A DNA stretch of 64,000 bases from Gryllotalpicola daejeonensis (GTDB lineage Bacteria; Actinomycetota; Actinomycetes; Actinomycetales; Microbacteriaceae): contig NZ_BAABBV010000001.1 in assembly GCF_039538145.1 (NCBI RefSeq), positions 1,922,001-1,986,000 on the forward strand, written 5' to 3'. The position numbers were made by a program, and so were the translations under genes. Below, piece by piece: positions 56,459 through 64,000 of this stretch. The notes below the pieces were generated by a model. It ran no database searches, had not been told where the DNA came from, and worked only from the letters and a program-made list of their open reading frames with translations. Numbering within the stretch: the stretch's first letter is position 1; each line of letters begins with the position of its first letter.

Positions 56459-57574
56459 TCAGTGCCCGAGCCAGCTCACGATGCTGTTGAAGATCAGGTT
56501 CAGCGCGATGATGCCGAGCACGATGATGCCGCCGATGCCGATCGCGCGGCGGCTGCCCTTGAGTCGCCGGCCCTGCGGCGCGATGACGGGGAGGGAAGCG
56601 GAGGCGGCTGCCGTGAAGGCGGCTCCGGCCGGGGCATCCCCGGTCGCCTCCAGGTGATCCGCGGCAGCAGTGGCGGCCGCCACGTCGATCGCGCGTGGCG
56701 CCTGCTGCGCACCCGCGTGCTCGTCGAGGTAGCGGCTCGCGCGCGCCGCGATCTTGGGAAGCGCGGCGTTCAGCAGGCGGTCGGCCTCGATCCAGTCACG
56801 GGGGTTCTCGTAGTCGAGCCCGGGGGTCGCGAAGAAGATGATGCCGTCGTCGACGATCTCGACGTTGTAGTCGGCGGCGTAGTCGATGAGCGCGGCCATC
56901 ACGTCGGGAGTGAAGACGTAGAGGGCGTCCTGCTGGTACTCGACCGGGGCGTAGAGCGTGAAGTGCTTGTCGAAGTCGCCCTCGAGCGAGAGGCGCTGGG
57001 TGCGCGCGAAGGACTCGGGCAGGTCTGAGCCCAGGAAGTCATTGGCCTTCGCGTCGAGCATCATGTGCGGCAGCGGCGCGGGCAGGTGCGCGGCGACGTA
57101 GTGCCAGCGGTGGGTGTGGCTGTTCTTGCCGCTGCCGGTGGTGTATTCGAGGGTGCCGAACTCCTGGCCGTCCGACTTCCAGAAGAAGCGCCTGCCGGTG
57201 AGGTCGCTGCCGTGATGCAGCAGCACCGTGTCGACCGAGGTGAGGCCCTCGGGCTTGTAGAAGAAGCCGTTCGCGGCGCCGACCCACGTCAGGCGCAGAT
57301 CCGTCTGCGACTTGTAGTCGCCGCCCCACCAGATGAAGATGCCGATGCCGCAGCACACGGCGACGATGATGCTGACGCCGATGAGCGAGTGCGCCCAGCC
57401 GCTGTCGACGCCGAACACGTTGAAGACGATCGTCAGGACGATCGCCGCAGCGACCGCGATCACCCCGGTCAGCAGGGTGCGGCGGGGGAACGGCTTCAGG
57501 TCCTTGTGCTCGGGCGGCGCAGCGGCGCGCACCTGCTCGTCCGTCGCCTGCAGCCACCTCAGATCGAATGCCAT
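56459..57574 (-). CDS. Membrane protein of unknown function (DUF3137-like)
   Basis: 371 residues. Two N-terminal helices (LLTGVIAVAAAIVLTIVFNVF and SLIGVSIIVAVCCGIGIFIWW), a cytoplasmic 230-residue domain with GKNSHTHRWHYVAAHLPAPLPHMMLDAK and FTLYAPVEYQQDALYVFTPDVMAALIDYA, and a C-terminal helix (IGIGGIIVLGIIALNLIF). This layout resembles DUF3137 proteins. Function is unknown. ATG 57574. It is convergent with cofD and not obviously linked to F420. Confidence 0.72.
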   Translation of the reverse strand: MAFDLRWLQATDEQVRAAAPPEHKDLKPFPRRTLLTGVIAVAAAIVLTIVFNVFGVDSGWAHSLIGVSIIVAVCCGIGIFIWWGGDYKSQTDLRLTWVGAANGFFYKPEGLTSVDTVLLHHGSDLTGRRFFWKSDGQEFGTLEYTTGSGKNSHTHRWHYVAAHLPAPLPHMMLDAKANDFLGSDLPESFARTQRLSLEGDFDKHFTLYAPVEYQQDALYVFTPDVMAALIDYAADYNVEIVDDGIIFFATPGLDYENPRDWIEADRLLNAALPKIAARASRYLDEHAGAQQAPRAIDVAAATAAADHLEATGDAPAGAAFTAAASASLPVIAPQGRRLKGSRRAIGIGGIIVLGIIALNLIFNSIVSWLGH

Positions 57575-57632
57575 GTGCGGTTCCCCCTGGCTGCTGAGAG
57601 TAGCGGTGCTTGGGGGCGCATGGCTGCTCGAG

Positions 57633-57680
57633 CGGTGCGACATGTACGTTCGATCGCTCACGAGCGTGCATTCCGCACCG
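57633..57680. repeat. 48-bp palindromic repeat, family D, copy 2
   Basis: CGGTGCGACATGTACG and CGTGCATTCCGCACCG enclose a 16-base loop, exactly the spacing of the copy at 44094. The 299-base gap 57575-57873 also holds a -10 candidate TAGGCT at 57761 and a small hairpin GCGGCC...GGCCGC at 57780-57799 in the fbiC leader. Confidence 0.65.
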
Positions 57681-57873
57681 GCCGATGTCAGTGGCGTGGT
57701 GCGCTGGTCGCCGCGCTGATCGGCGAGTGGCTGGAGCGGGTGCGGGCGCACACGCCGGGTTAGGCTGGCTGCATCGGCAGCGGCCTGGATTTGGGCCGCC
57801 GGGCTGCGCGCATCTGGCTTTGATGGCGTTTCGGCTCGGCATCCGTATCCGCCCAACTATGTCCAGGTGACCC

Positions 57874-60234
57874 ATGGCTGTCCCTCTGATGCTGCGCACT
57901 CCCGCTGCGCCCTACGCCCGGCCCACCGCGCTCGACGGCGCGCTCGATCGCCTCGAGAGCTCGCCCGGTCCGTGGGCGACGCTGTCGCATGCGGATGCCA
58001 CAACTCTGCTCGCCGCGCGCGATGCCGACCTGGACCGGCTGCTCGCGGTGGCCGGGCGCATTCGCGACGAGGGGCTGGCCGCCGCCGGGCGCCCCGGCGT
58101 GATCACGTACTCGCGGAAGGTGTTCATTCCGCTCACGCACCTGTGCCAGGACCGCTGCCACTACTGCATCTTCGTGCAGACACCGGGCAAGCTCGCGAAG
58201 GCCGGAATCTCGCCGTACATGGAGCCAGAGGAGGTGCTCGAGGTCGCGCGCCAGGGCGCGGCGCTCGGCTGCAAAGAGGCGCTGCTGACGCTCGGCGACC
58301 GACCCGAGAACCGCTGGCCGATCGCGCGGCAGTGGCTCGACGAGCACGGCTATGCGTCGACGCTCGACTACGTCGCGGCGATGGGTGAGCTCATCCTGCG
58401 CGAGACCGGGCTGCTGCCGCACCTCAACCCCGGTGTCATGTCGTGGGCGGAGCTGCAGCGACTGAAGCCCGTCGGCCCGTCGATGGGCATGATGCTCGAG
58501 ACGACCTCGACGCGCATCTGGGAGACGCCCGGCGAGGCGCACTTCGGCTCGCCCGACAAAGACCCCGCCGTTCGGCTGCGGGTGATCGACGACGCCGGTC
58601 GGTCGCGGATTCCCTTCACCACCGGAGTGCTGCTCGGCATCGGCGAGACCGCCGAGGAGCGCATCGACGCCGTGCTCGCCCTGCGCGCCGCGCACGAGAA
58701 GTACGGGCACATCCAAGAGGTGATCGTGCAGAACTTCCGTGCGAAGAACGCCACCGCGATGATGGGCGCCGTCGACCTCGAGACGCAGGAGTACGCCGCG
58801 GCCGTCGCCGTCACCCGTGTGCTGCTCGGGCCGGGCATGCGCGTGCAAGCGCCGCCGAACCTGACGGATGCCGACGAGCTCGCCCTGCTCATCCGCGCCG
58901 GCATCGATGACTGGGGCGGCGTCTCGCCGCTCACGCCCGACCACGTGAACCCCGAGCGCCCCTGGCCCCAGATCGAGGAGCTCGCGCGACTGACCGCCGA
59001 GGGCGGCTACACCCTGCGCGAGCGCCTGACCGCGCACCCGCATTACCTGCGCGAGGCGCGCGGTGCTGTGATTTCCGGGGATGCCGGCCGCGGCGCCGAC
59101 TGGTTCGACGACCGCCTGCGCCCGCGCCTTCTCGAGCTCGCCGACGACTACGGGCTCGCACGACACGACGCCTACCTCGAGTCGGTGCTGAAGCGCGCGG
59201 AATCCGACCCCGCGGGCCTCACCGATGCCGAGTACGTCGCCCTGCTGCACGCCGACGGTGACGATCTCGAGGCGCTCGCCTCGCTCGCCGACGGGGTGCG
59301 GCGCGACCGCGTCGGCGACACCGTGACCTACGCCGTGAACCGCAACCTCGACTCCTCGCTCGGACTACCGCTCGACGAGGTCGCAGCTCTCGCCGACGAG
59401 GCCGCCGCGCTCGGCGCCACCGAGATCTGCGTGCAGGGCATGCCCCCGCGCGAGGCCGGCACAGGCGGCTACCTCGAGCTCGCGCGCACCATCAAGCGGG
59501 TGCAGCCGCAGCTGCACCTGCACGCCTTCCGGCCCGCCGAAGTGCTCGACGGCGCCGCCCGGGCCGGGCTTGCTCTCGCCGACTGGCTCGCGCAGCTGCG
59601 CGCGGCCGGAGTCGACACGGTGCCCGGCACCGGGGCGCGGATTCTTGACGATCGCATACGCGGAATCCTGACCGGGGGCGCCGACATTGAGGCATCCGTC
59701 TGGATCGACACTGTGGAGAACGCGCACCGCGCCGGTCTGCGCTCGACTGCCACGATGGTCTACGGTCACGTGGAGACCGCCGCCGACCAGGTGAAGCATC
59801 TGCGCGCGCTTGCCGCCCTGCAGGACCGCACCGGCGGCTTCACCGAATTCATCGCAATGCCGTGGCTGCCCTCCGAGTCGCCGGTCGAGGTGCCGGGCGC
59901 ACGCCCGGGCCCCACCCTGCGCGAGTCGCGCGCCGTGCACGCCGTGGCGCGGCTGATGCTCGCGGGGCGCATCGACCACATCCAGGCGGCGTGGACGAAG
60001 CTCGGCCTGCGAGGCGCTCAGCTCGTGCTCGCGGGCGGCGCGGACGACCTCGGCGGGGTGCTGCTCGACGGCACGCTCGACCCGAGCGCCGGTCCCGAGC
60101 AGGGTCGGCAGCTGACGGTCGCCGACGTGACGAAGCTCGCGGGCGAGCTCGGTCGGCCGGTCAGGCAGCGCACGACGACGTACGGCACCCCGGCGATCGA
60201 CTCGGCGAAGCCGAATGGAGACGCCGCGCGATGA
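57874..60234 (+). CDS. fbiC: FO synthase FbiC (CofG-CofH fusion), CofH half without radical-SAM cysteines
   Basis: 786 residues, about 70 fewer than typical FbiC. The CofG half (about 1-400) is intact with the radical-SAM motif CQDRCHYC (Cys91, 95, 98) and GVLLGIGETAEERIDAV. The CofH half is recognisable by AHEVG-like NAHRAGLRSTATMVYGHVE, GGFTEFIAMPW and IQAAWTKLGL, but VNRNLDSSLGLPLDEVA at 488-504 stands where the family has NRN, about 25 residues with CX3CX2C, then LDEVA. CofH normally couples tyrosine-derived radical to 5-amino-6-ribitylaminouracil. The C-terminal 15 residues (TPAIDSAKPNGDAAR) are REP-encoded. The stop overlaps the next gene by ATGA. Confidence 0.9.
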   Translation: MAVPLMLRTPAAPYARPTALDGALDRLESSPGPWATLSHADATTLLAARDADLDRLLAVAGRIRDEGLAAAGRPGVITYSRKVFIPLTHLCQDRCHYCIFVQTPGKLAKAGISPYMEPEEVLEVARQGAALGCKEALLTLGDRPENRWPIARQWLDEHGYASTLDYVAAMGELILRETGLLPHLNPGVMSWAELQRLKPVGPSMGMMLETTSTRIWETPGEAHFGSPDKDPAVRLRVIDDAGRSRIPFTTGVLLGIGETAEERIDAVLALRAAHEKYGHIQEVIVQNFRAKNATAMMGAVDLETQEYAAAVAVTRVLLGPGMRVQAPPNLTDADELALLIRAGIDDWGGVSPLTPDHVNPERPWPQIEELARLTAEGGYTLRERLTAHPHYLREARGAVISGDAGRGADWFDDRLRPRLLELADDYGLARHDAYLESVLKRAESDPAGLTDAEYVALLHADGDDLEALASLADGVRRDRVGDTVTYAVNRNLDSSLGLPLDEVAALADEAAALGATEICVQGMPPREAGTGGYLELARTIKRVQPQLHLHAFRPAEVLDGAARAGLALADWLAQLRAAGVDTVPGTGARILDDRIRGILTGGADIEASVWIDTVENAHRAGLRSTATMVYGHVETAADQVKHLRALAALQDRTGGFTEFIAMPWLPSESPVEVPGARPGPTLRESRAVHAVARLMLAGRIDHIQAAWTKLGLRGAQLVLAGGADDLGGVLLDGTLDPSAGPEQGRQLTVADVTKLAGELGRPVRQRTTTYGTPAIDSAKPNGDAAR

Positions 60235-60305
60235 CCCGGGGCGGGTCTCCATTCGCCTGTGGCGAGCCGACCAGCGCTGCTGGCCACGGCGAGTCGACCA
60301 GCGGT
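60195..60305. repeat. REP-like inverted pair straddling the fbiC stop and the monooxygenase start
   Basis: ATCGACTCGGCGAAGCCGAA then TGGAGAC in one orientation is followed after about 20 bases by GGGTCTCCATTCGCC, GAGCCGACCAG and GAGTCGACCAGCGG in the other. Both coding ends run through it. Confidence 0.75.
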
Positions 60306-61760
60306 CAGCGGATCGACGTCGCCGTCGTCGGGGCCGGCATCGCCGGCATCGGCATGGGGGTGCAGCTGAAGCGCTCCGGCCGCGACGACTTCCTGATCTT
60401 CGAGCGCGCCGGCGACCTCGGCGGCACGTGGCGCGACAACACCTACCCGGGCGTCGCCTGCGACATTCCGAGCCAGCTGTACTCGTACTCCTTCCGCCCC
60501 AAGCCCGACTGGTCACGCCGCTTCGCCCCGGGGGCAGAGATCCTCGAGTACCTGCGCGCCACCGCGCGCGATGAAGGCCTCGAACCGCACCTGCGACTCG
60601 GCGAGCCCCTCACGGGCGCACGGTGGGATGACGAGAACGGATGCTGGTGCCTGACCACCCCGCGCGGCGAGTACCGCGCCCGCGCTCTGGTCATGGCGGC
60701 CGGGCGGCTGAGCGAGCCGAGGATTCCGGCGATTCCGGGGCTCGAGACGTTCACCGGTCCGGCGTTCCACTCCGCACGTTGGGACCACTCGCCCCTCGAC
60801 GGGCTACACGTCGGGATCGTGGGCACGGGGGCGAGCGCGGTGCAGCTGCTGCCCGAGGTCGCGCGGCGTGCGGCATCCGTCACGGTGTTCCAGCGCACGC
60901 CTGCCTGGGTGCTGCCGCGCGGCGATCGCGCGTTCGCACCGGGAGAGGCACAACCCGACCGCGCCGAGCTCGCGGCAGAGGCCGAGCGCCTGTTCGACGC
61001 GCGCATCGCGGGCTCGGAAGCCCTCGCACGCCTCCGCGCGACAGCCGAGACGCACCTGCGGGAACAGGTCGCAGACCCCGCGCTTCGCCGCGCGCTCACC
61101 CCGACGTACGAGCTCGGGTGCAAGCGCGCGGTGTTCAGCGACGACTTCTACCCCGCGCTGCAGCGCCCGAACGTGCGCCTCGAGGCCAGCGCCCTGACCG
61201 CGTTCGACGAAGGTGCCGCGGTCGCGGCATCCGGTGCCCGCTATGGACTCGACGCCCTGATCTTCGCGACCGGCTTCGAGACCGCGCGGCCGCCCATCGC
61301 GCGCCTGGTGACCGGTCGCGACGGCGAGACCCTGGCCGCGCACTGGCGCGACGGCATGACCAGCCACGCCTCGACCGTCGTCGCCGGGTTCCCCAACCTG
61401 TTCGTGCTCGATGGCCCGAACTCGGCGCTCGGGCACAGCTCGGCGTTCGAGGTGATCGAAGTGCAGCTCGGCTATGTGCTGGGCGCGCTCGAGCACCTGG
61501 ATGCCCGCACAGACGGAACCCCGCTCGAGGTGACGGCTGACGCCGAAGCGGCATACGAAGCGGAGATCGCGCGGCTCGCCGCCGACACTGTGTGGGTCAG
61601 GGGCGGGTGCTCGAGCTGGTACCGCGACGAGGCGTCCGGACGCCTGACGCTGCTCTGGCCCGCGAGAGTCGCCGAGTTCCGCGCGCGCTACGGCGTCTTC
61701 GACCCGGCGCCGTTCGTGCGAGCTGTGCCAGAGCCCGCCGGCGTGGTCACGCCTTCCTAG
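60231..61760 (+). CDS. Baeyer-Villiger-type flavin monooxygenase (class B)
   Basis: 509 residues. The FAD Rossmann motif is VAVVGAGIAGIGMG, followed by LGGTWRDNTYPGVACDIPS. The BVMO fingerprint FxGxxxHxxxW is seen as FTGPAFHSARWD. The NADPH motif is GIVGTGASAVQLLPEVA and the ATG motif is IFATGFE. Class B enzymes oxygenate ketones or heteroatoms with NADPH and O2; the substrate is unknown. The first 27 residues come from a REP-like repeat and precede the conserved fold, so they are probably a non-essential tail. ATG 60231 overlaps the fbiC stop. Confidence 0.85.
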   Translation: MTRGGSPFACGEPTSAAGHGESTSGQRIDVAVVGAGIAGIGMGVQLKRSGRDDFLIFERAGDLGGTWRDNTYPGVACDIPSQLYSYSFRPKPDWSRRFAPGAEILEYLRATARDEGLEPHLRLGEPLTGARWDDENGCWCLTTPRGEYRARALVMAAGRLSEPRIPAIPGLETFTGPAFHSARWDHSPLDGLHVGIVGTGASAVQLLPEVARRAASVTVFQRTPAWVLPRGDRAFAPGEAQPDRAELAAEAERLFDARIAGSEALARLRATAETHLREQVADPALRRALTPTYELGCKRAVFSDDFYPALQRPNVRLEASALTAFDEGAAVAASGARYGLDALIFATGFETARPPIARLVTGRDGETLAAHWRDGMTSHASTVVAGFPNLFVLDGPNSALGHSSAFEVIEVQLGYVLGALEHLDARTDGTPLEVTADAEAAYEAEIARLAADTVWVRGGCSSWYRDEASGRLTLLWPARVAEFRARYGVFDPAPFVRAVPEPAGVVTPS

Positions 61761-62440
61761 GTACCGCTCGGCGCCTCGAGCTGGGCCCGCAGCGCCTCGA
61801 CGCCGTCGAGCGTCGGCGTCGCACCCAGCAGGGCGAAGTTCGCCTCGCGCACGGCATCCCACTTCTCACGTGTGATGCGGAAGCGGTTCGCGACAGCCGC
61901 CGTGCCCTCGCGCGCCATGCGCGTGATGCCGTCTTCCTCGTAGCCGACCTTGCGCGACACCGCGTTCGACGCCGCGTTGTCGGCGAATGCGCCGGAGGTG
62001 ACGTCGTGCGCGCCGAGTCCGTCGAAGAGCAGGTGCAGCATGAGCACGCGCATGCGGGTGCCGATGCCTCGGCCCTGGAACTCACGGCCGAGCCACGAGC
62101 CGGTCTCGACGCTGCGCAGCACGGTCCACTGAGTGCCGCTCGCGCCCTGCGATCCGACGACGACGCCGCCCACGAGCACCGCGAACTCGAGGGTGAGCTT
62201 CGGGCCGACGTTCTGCCGAATCGACCACTGGTACTTGAGCACGCTGCGCGCGACTTGGTCGGGCGTCCCGCGCGTCCACGGCGTGTAGAACGGCATCGCC
62301 TCGGGGTCGTGGACGCCCCGCCCCGCGAGCTCAGCGAGATCGACGAGCAGGTCGTCGTCGATCCACCTGAGTTCGAGGTCGCCGGCGGTCGCGCGGACGC
62401 CGGCTGCTTGCCACAGCTTGATGAGCGCTTCGGATGCCAC
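61757..62440 (-). CDS. GNAT-family N-acetyltransferase
   Basis: 227 residues. The acetyl-CoA loop is EFQGRGIGTRMRVLMLHLLFD, and late elements FADNAASNAVSRKVGYEEDG match the RimJ/RimL subgroup. The substrate is unknown (protein N-terminus or small amine). GTG 62440 fits the domain start; longer in-frame sequence runs into the repeat element. The stop shares the palindromic bases CTAG with the convergent monooxygenase stop. Confidence 0.83.
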   Translation of the reverse strand: MASEALIKLWQAAGVRATAGDLELRWIDDDLLVDLAELAGRGVHDPEAMPFYTPWTRGTPDQVARSVLKYQWSIRQNVGPKLTLEFAVLVGGVVVGSQGASGTQWTVLRSVETGSWLGREFQGRGIGTRMRVLMLHLLFDGLGAHDVTSGAFADNAASNAVSRKVGYEEDGITRMAREGTAAVANRFRITREKWDAVREANFALLGATPTLDGVEALRAQLEAPSGT

Positions 62441-62495
62441 GCTGTCAGTCTTCCAGGCCGGGAACGCGCCTCCGGACGCGACCGTCTTCGTCGAC

Positions 62496-62699
62496 GCACT
62501 TGAACGAGGACACCACTTTTCAACCTCAGAGCACCATTGGTGCCCAGGTGACACCAACGGTGTCGCGACGGCACCGATGGTGTCAGAACGGCACCGTTGG
62601 TGTCAGGACGGCACCGTTGGTGTCGCGAGGGCACCAATGGTGCCCTCGGCGTCAGAAATGGTGCTCTCGGCGTCGGAAATGGTGTCCTCGTTCAAGTGC
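62496..62699. repeat. 204-bp inverted-repeat-bounded element with 20-bp palindromic units (family A, copy 2)
   Basis: Perfect 20-base outer arms GCACTTGAACGAGGACACCA (62496-62515) and its complement (62680-62699). Inside are six 20-bp units near 62531, 62551, 62571, 62591, 62611 and 62631, each with the small palindrome CACC-NNN-GGTG (for example GGCACCGTTGGTGTCAGGAC), then two 20-21 bp units with GAAATGGTG. It shares its ends with the element at 10904. Its right arm supplies the stop codon of the MFS gene. Confidence 0.88.
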
Positions 62700-63891
62700 C
62701 GCGAGGCCACGCCGTCGCCAGGCCCGCGAACGCCGCCGCTCCGAGCGCCGCCGCGATCAGGAACACCCCGGGCCCCGTCACGGCAGGCGCGAACACGCTC
62801 TCGAGCAGCGGGAACGCGAAGCCGACGTACGTCGCGCTGTAGAAGATGCCGGTCAGCGTCGCGAGGTCGTCGGGGCGCGCGAGCGCGTCCACCGCGTTCA
62901 GGCCGCTCACCAGCAGGAATCCGTAGGCCGCGCCCAGGCAGATCGCGGCCGGTGCGAGCAGGAACGGCGAGTGCGTGAGCACGGTGGCCGCGCCGAGAAG
63001 CATCCCGATCACAAGCGCGGCGACGCCCGTCTGGAACGGGGCGCGCGGCGAGCGCTGGGCGAGCCGACGCGCCCAGGACTGCACGAGGATGCCGGTGCCG
63101 AGCGTCACCGCCGCCGTGATACCGCTGGCGATCTCGGTGAAGCGCCCGACGTCGATCTGTCCGGGCAGCACGGCAAGCGACGCCGATGCGGCACCGAAGA
63201 CCCACGGCGCCGTGGGAAGGATCGCGCGCAGGAAGACCCGGCTGCGCAGCGCCGCGCCCACCTCGCTCGCGCCACGGGTGCGGCCGGGGTGATGCGAGAC
63301 GGTCTCGGGCGCGCGCCAGACGTACAGGGCCGCCGCGACGACGAGCAACACGTGCACGGCATAGGGCAGCTGCTCCGGCAACGGCACCCACTGGCTCAGC
63401 ACGCCCGACAGCAGCGGGCCGCCGGCGAACCCGGCGGTCAGTGCCACGGCGGCGCGACGGGCCCCAGAGCTGCCGCGCCCGGCCCGGTCGGAGAGCTCTT
63501 TGACCCACGCCGTCCCTGGGCTGAACGTCGACCCGGCGGCGACGCCGACGACCACGCGCCCCACGAGCAGGCCGGCGAACGAGTCACCGGCGAGCAGCAG
63601 CATGAGCGACCCCACCGCCGAGAGCAGCAGCGCGCCCCGCACGACGAGCCGACGCCCGAAGCGGTCGGAGAGCGGCGCGACGAGGATCAGTGCGGGGATC
63701 AGCCCGAGCGCGTACGCCCCGAAGAGTCCGTTGACGTCGACCGCACTGAGCGCCCCGCGGTAGACGTCGAGCAGCGTCGCGAACATGTTCGCGCCGTAGC
63801 CGACGACGAACATCGCGGCGGCCGGCCGCAGCCACGCGGCGCCGGACGCGCCGCCGGACCCAAGTTCGGCGGACGGTGAAGAGCCGCTCAA
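62692..63891 (-). CDS. MFS transporter
   Basis: 399 residues with about 12 helices, starting WLRPAAAMFVVGYGANMFATLL, with motif A-like LSDRFGRRLVVRGALL and GRVVVGVAAGSTFSPGTAWV. It fits the drug-efflux-like MFS group; the substrate is unknown. The start is TTG 63891, 3 bases after the stop of the preceding minus-strand gene, so it is in an operon with it. The stop codon TGA lies within the right arm of the family A element, so the native C-terminus may have been changed. Confidence 0.83.
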   Translation of the reverse strand: MSGSSPSAELGSGGASGAAWLRPAAAMFVVGYGANMFATLLDVYRGALSAVDVNGLFGAYALGLIPALILVAPLSDRFGRRLVVRGALLLSAVGSLMLLLAGDSFAGLLVGRVVVGVAAGSTFSPGTAWVKELSDRAGRGSSGARRAAVALTAGFAGGPLLSGVLSQWVPLPEQLPYAVHVLLVVAAALYVWRAPETVSHHPGRTRGASEVGAALRSRVFLRAILPTAPWVFGAASASLAVLPGQIDVGRFTEIASGITAAVTLGTGILVQSWARRLAQRSPRAPFQTGVAALVIGMLLGAATVLTHSPFLLAPAAICLGAAYGFLLVSGLNAVDALARPDDLATLTGIFYSATYVGFAFPLLESVFAPAVTGPGVFLIAAALGAAAFAGLATAWPRGT

Positions 63892-63894
63892 GCT

Positions 63895-64000
63895 CTAGAG
63901 CAGCCCCGTCGCGGCGACCGCGGCGGTGCCGACGGTGCCCCCGACGACCCCGCTCGACAGGTGGTACCCGGGCACGACGTTCACGCCGACGATCAGCGCA
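63895..64000 (-). CDS. C-terminal end of an unidentified protein, cut by window end
   Basis: The minus strand is open from the window edge to TAG at 63895-63897 and encodes 34 residues including VNVVPGYHLSSGVVGGTVGT, a small, hydrophobic, Gly/Val/Ala-rich tail. It is immediately upstream of the MFS gene (3 bases), so a partner protein is likely. Too short for a family call. Confidence 0.45.
   Translation of the reverse strand, partial: ALIVGVNVVPGYHLSSGVVGGTVGTAAVAATGLL

Noticed and set aside
62531..62690. CRISPR-like array of 20-bp repeats
   Set aside because: The units are contiguous with no spacers, each is itself a small palindrome, the array is bounded by long inverted repeats, and no cas gene is near.
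63895..64000. Upstream extension of the MFS gene into the window end
   Set aside because: A TAG stop at 63895-63897 in another frame and the TTG start at 63891 show two separate genes.

Overview
The window is high-GC actinobacterial chromosome, most likely Microbacteriaceae. The support is GTG/TTG-rich starts, many probable leaderless promoters, a 13E12/DUF222 HNH protein, DUF3073 beside purM, and the constant use of the octamer CGGATGCC/GGCATCCG. No rRNA, tRNA, prophage, IS transposase or CRISPR array was seen.

Positions 1-5.1 kb hold carbon and glycan metabolism: the 3' end of one glycogen-debranching enzyme, a second complete debranching enzyme followed by an HspR-like MerR regulator, a divergent GT4 glycosyltransferase and an FAD oxidoreductase. 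From 5.2 to 29 kb runs an expanded actinobacterial purine supercluster: DUF3073, purM, purF, SCP2-like, purD, purC, purS, purQ, purL, purA. It is broken up by transporters (MFS, PadR-DHA2), an alditol-oxidase-like FAD enzyme, a DapA-like aldolase, map with an XRE regulator, a HAD phosphatase and a self-contained AlbA_2/ATPase protein with a striking palindromic operator array. From 29 to 45 kb lies a mixed housekeeping and accessory stretch: lactonase, chorismate mutase, HNH, TetR, metallophosphoesterase, TrmH, NagD-like HAD, an ABC-2 exporter with a two-component system, pyrE with a septum-formation-like protein, DUF4037, VOC and APH.

From 45.4 to 55.3 kb is a compact minus-strand catabolic operon. 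In transcription order it encodes a nitrilase-family amidohydrolase, dihydropyrimidinase, an LLM (F420-type) oxidoreductase, permease, ATPase, permease, an NMT1-like binding protein and a class III aminotransferase. A divergent MocR regulator sits at its head with an inverted repeat over the intergenic region. The set matches reductive pyrimidine (or hydantoin) breakdown to beta-alanine, but there is no dihydropyrimidine dehydrogenase; the LLM enzyme sits in its place. Directly next to it are F420 biosynthesis genes, cofD/fbiA and fbiC. The CofG half of FbiC is intact, but the CofH half lacks the radical-SAM cysteine motif, and both F420 genes carry peptide segments encoded by a dispersed palindromic (REP-like) repeat. 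A Baeyer-Villiger monooxygenase overlaps fbiC.

A second layer is small repetitive DNA. At least four dispersed palindrome families occur, plus several single palindromes and short tandem arrays. They lie at gene ends, between convergent genes and, for one family, inside coding sequence. The most unusual is a pair of elements at 10.9 and 62.5 kb, bounded by long perfect inverted repeats and filled with 20-bp tandem units. Functions are inferred from recognisable motifs; no database search was run.
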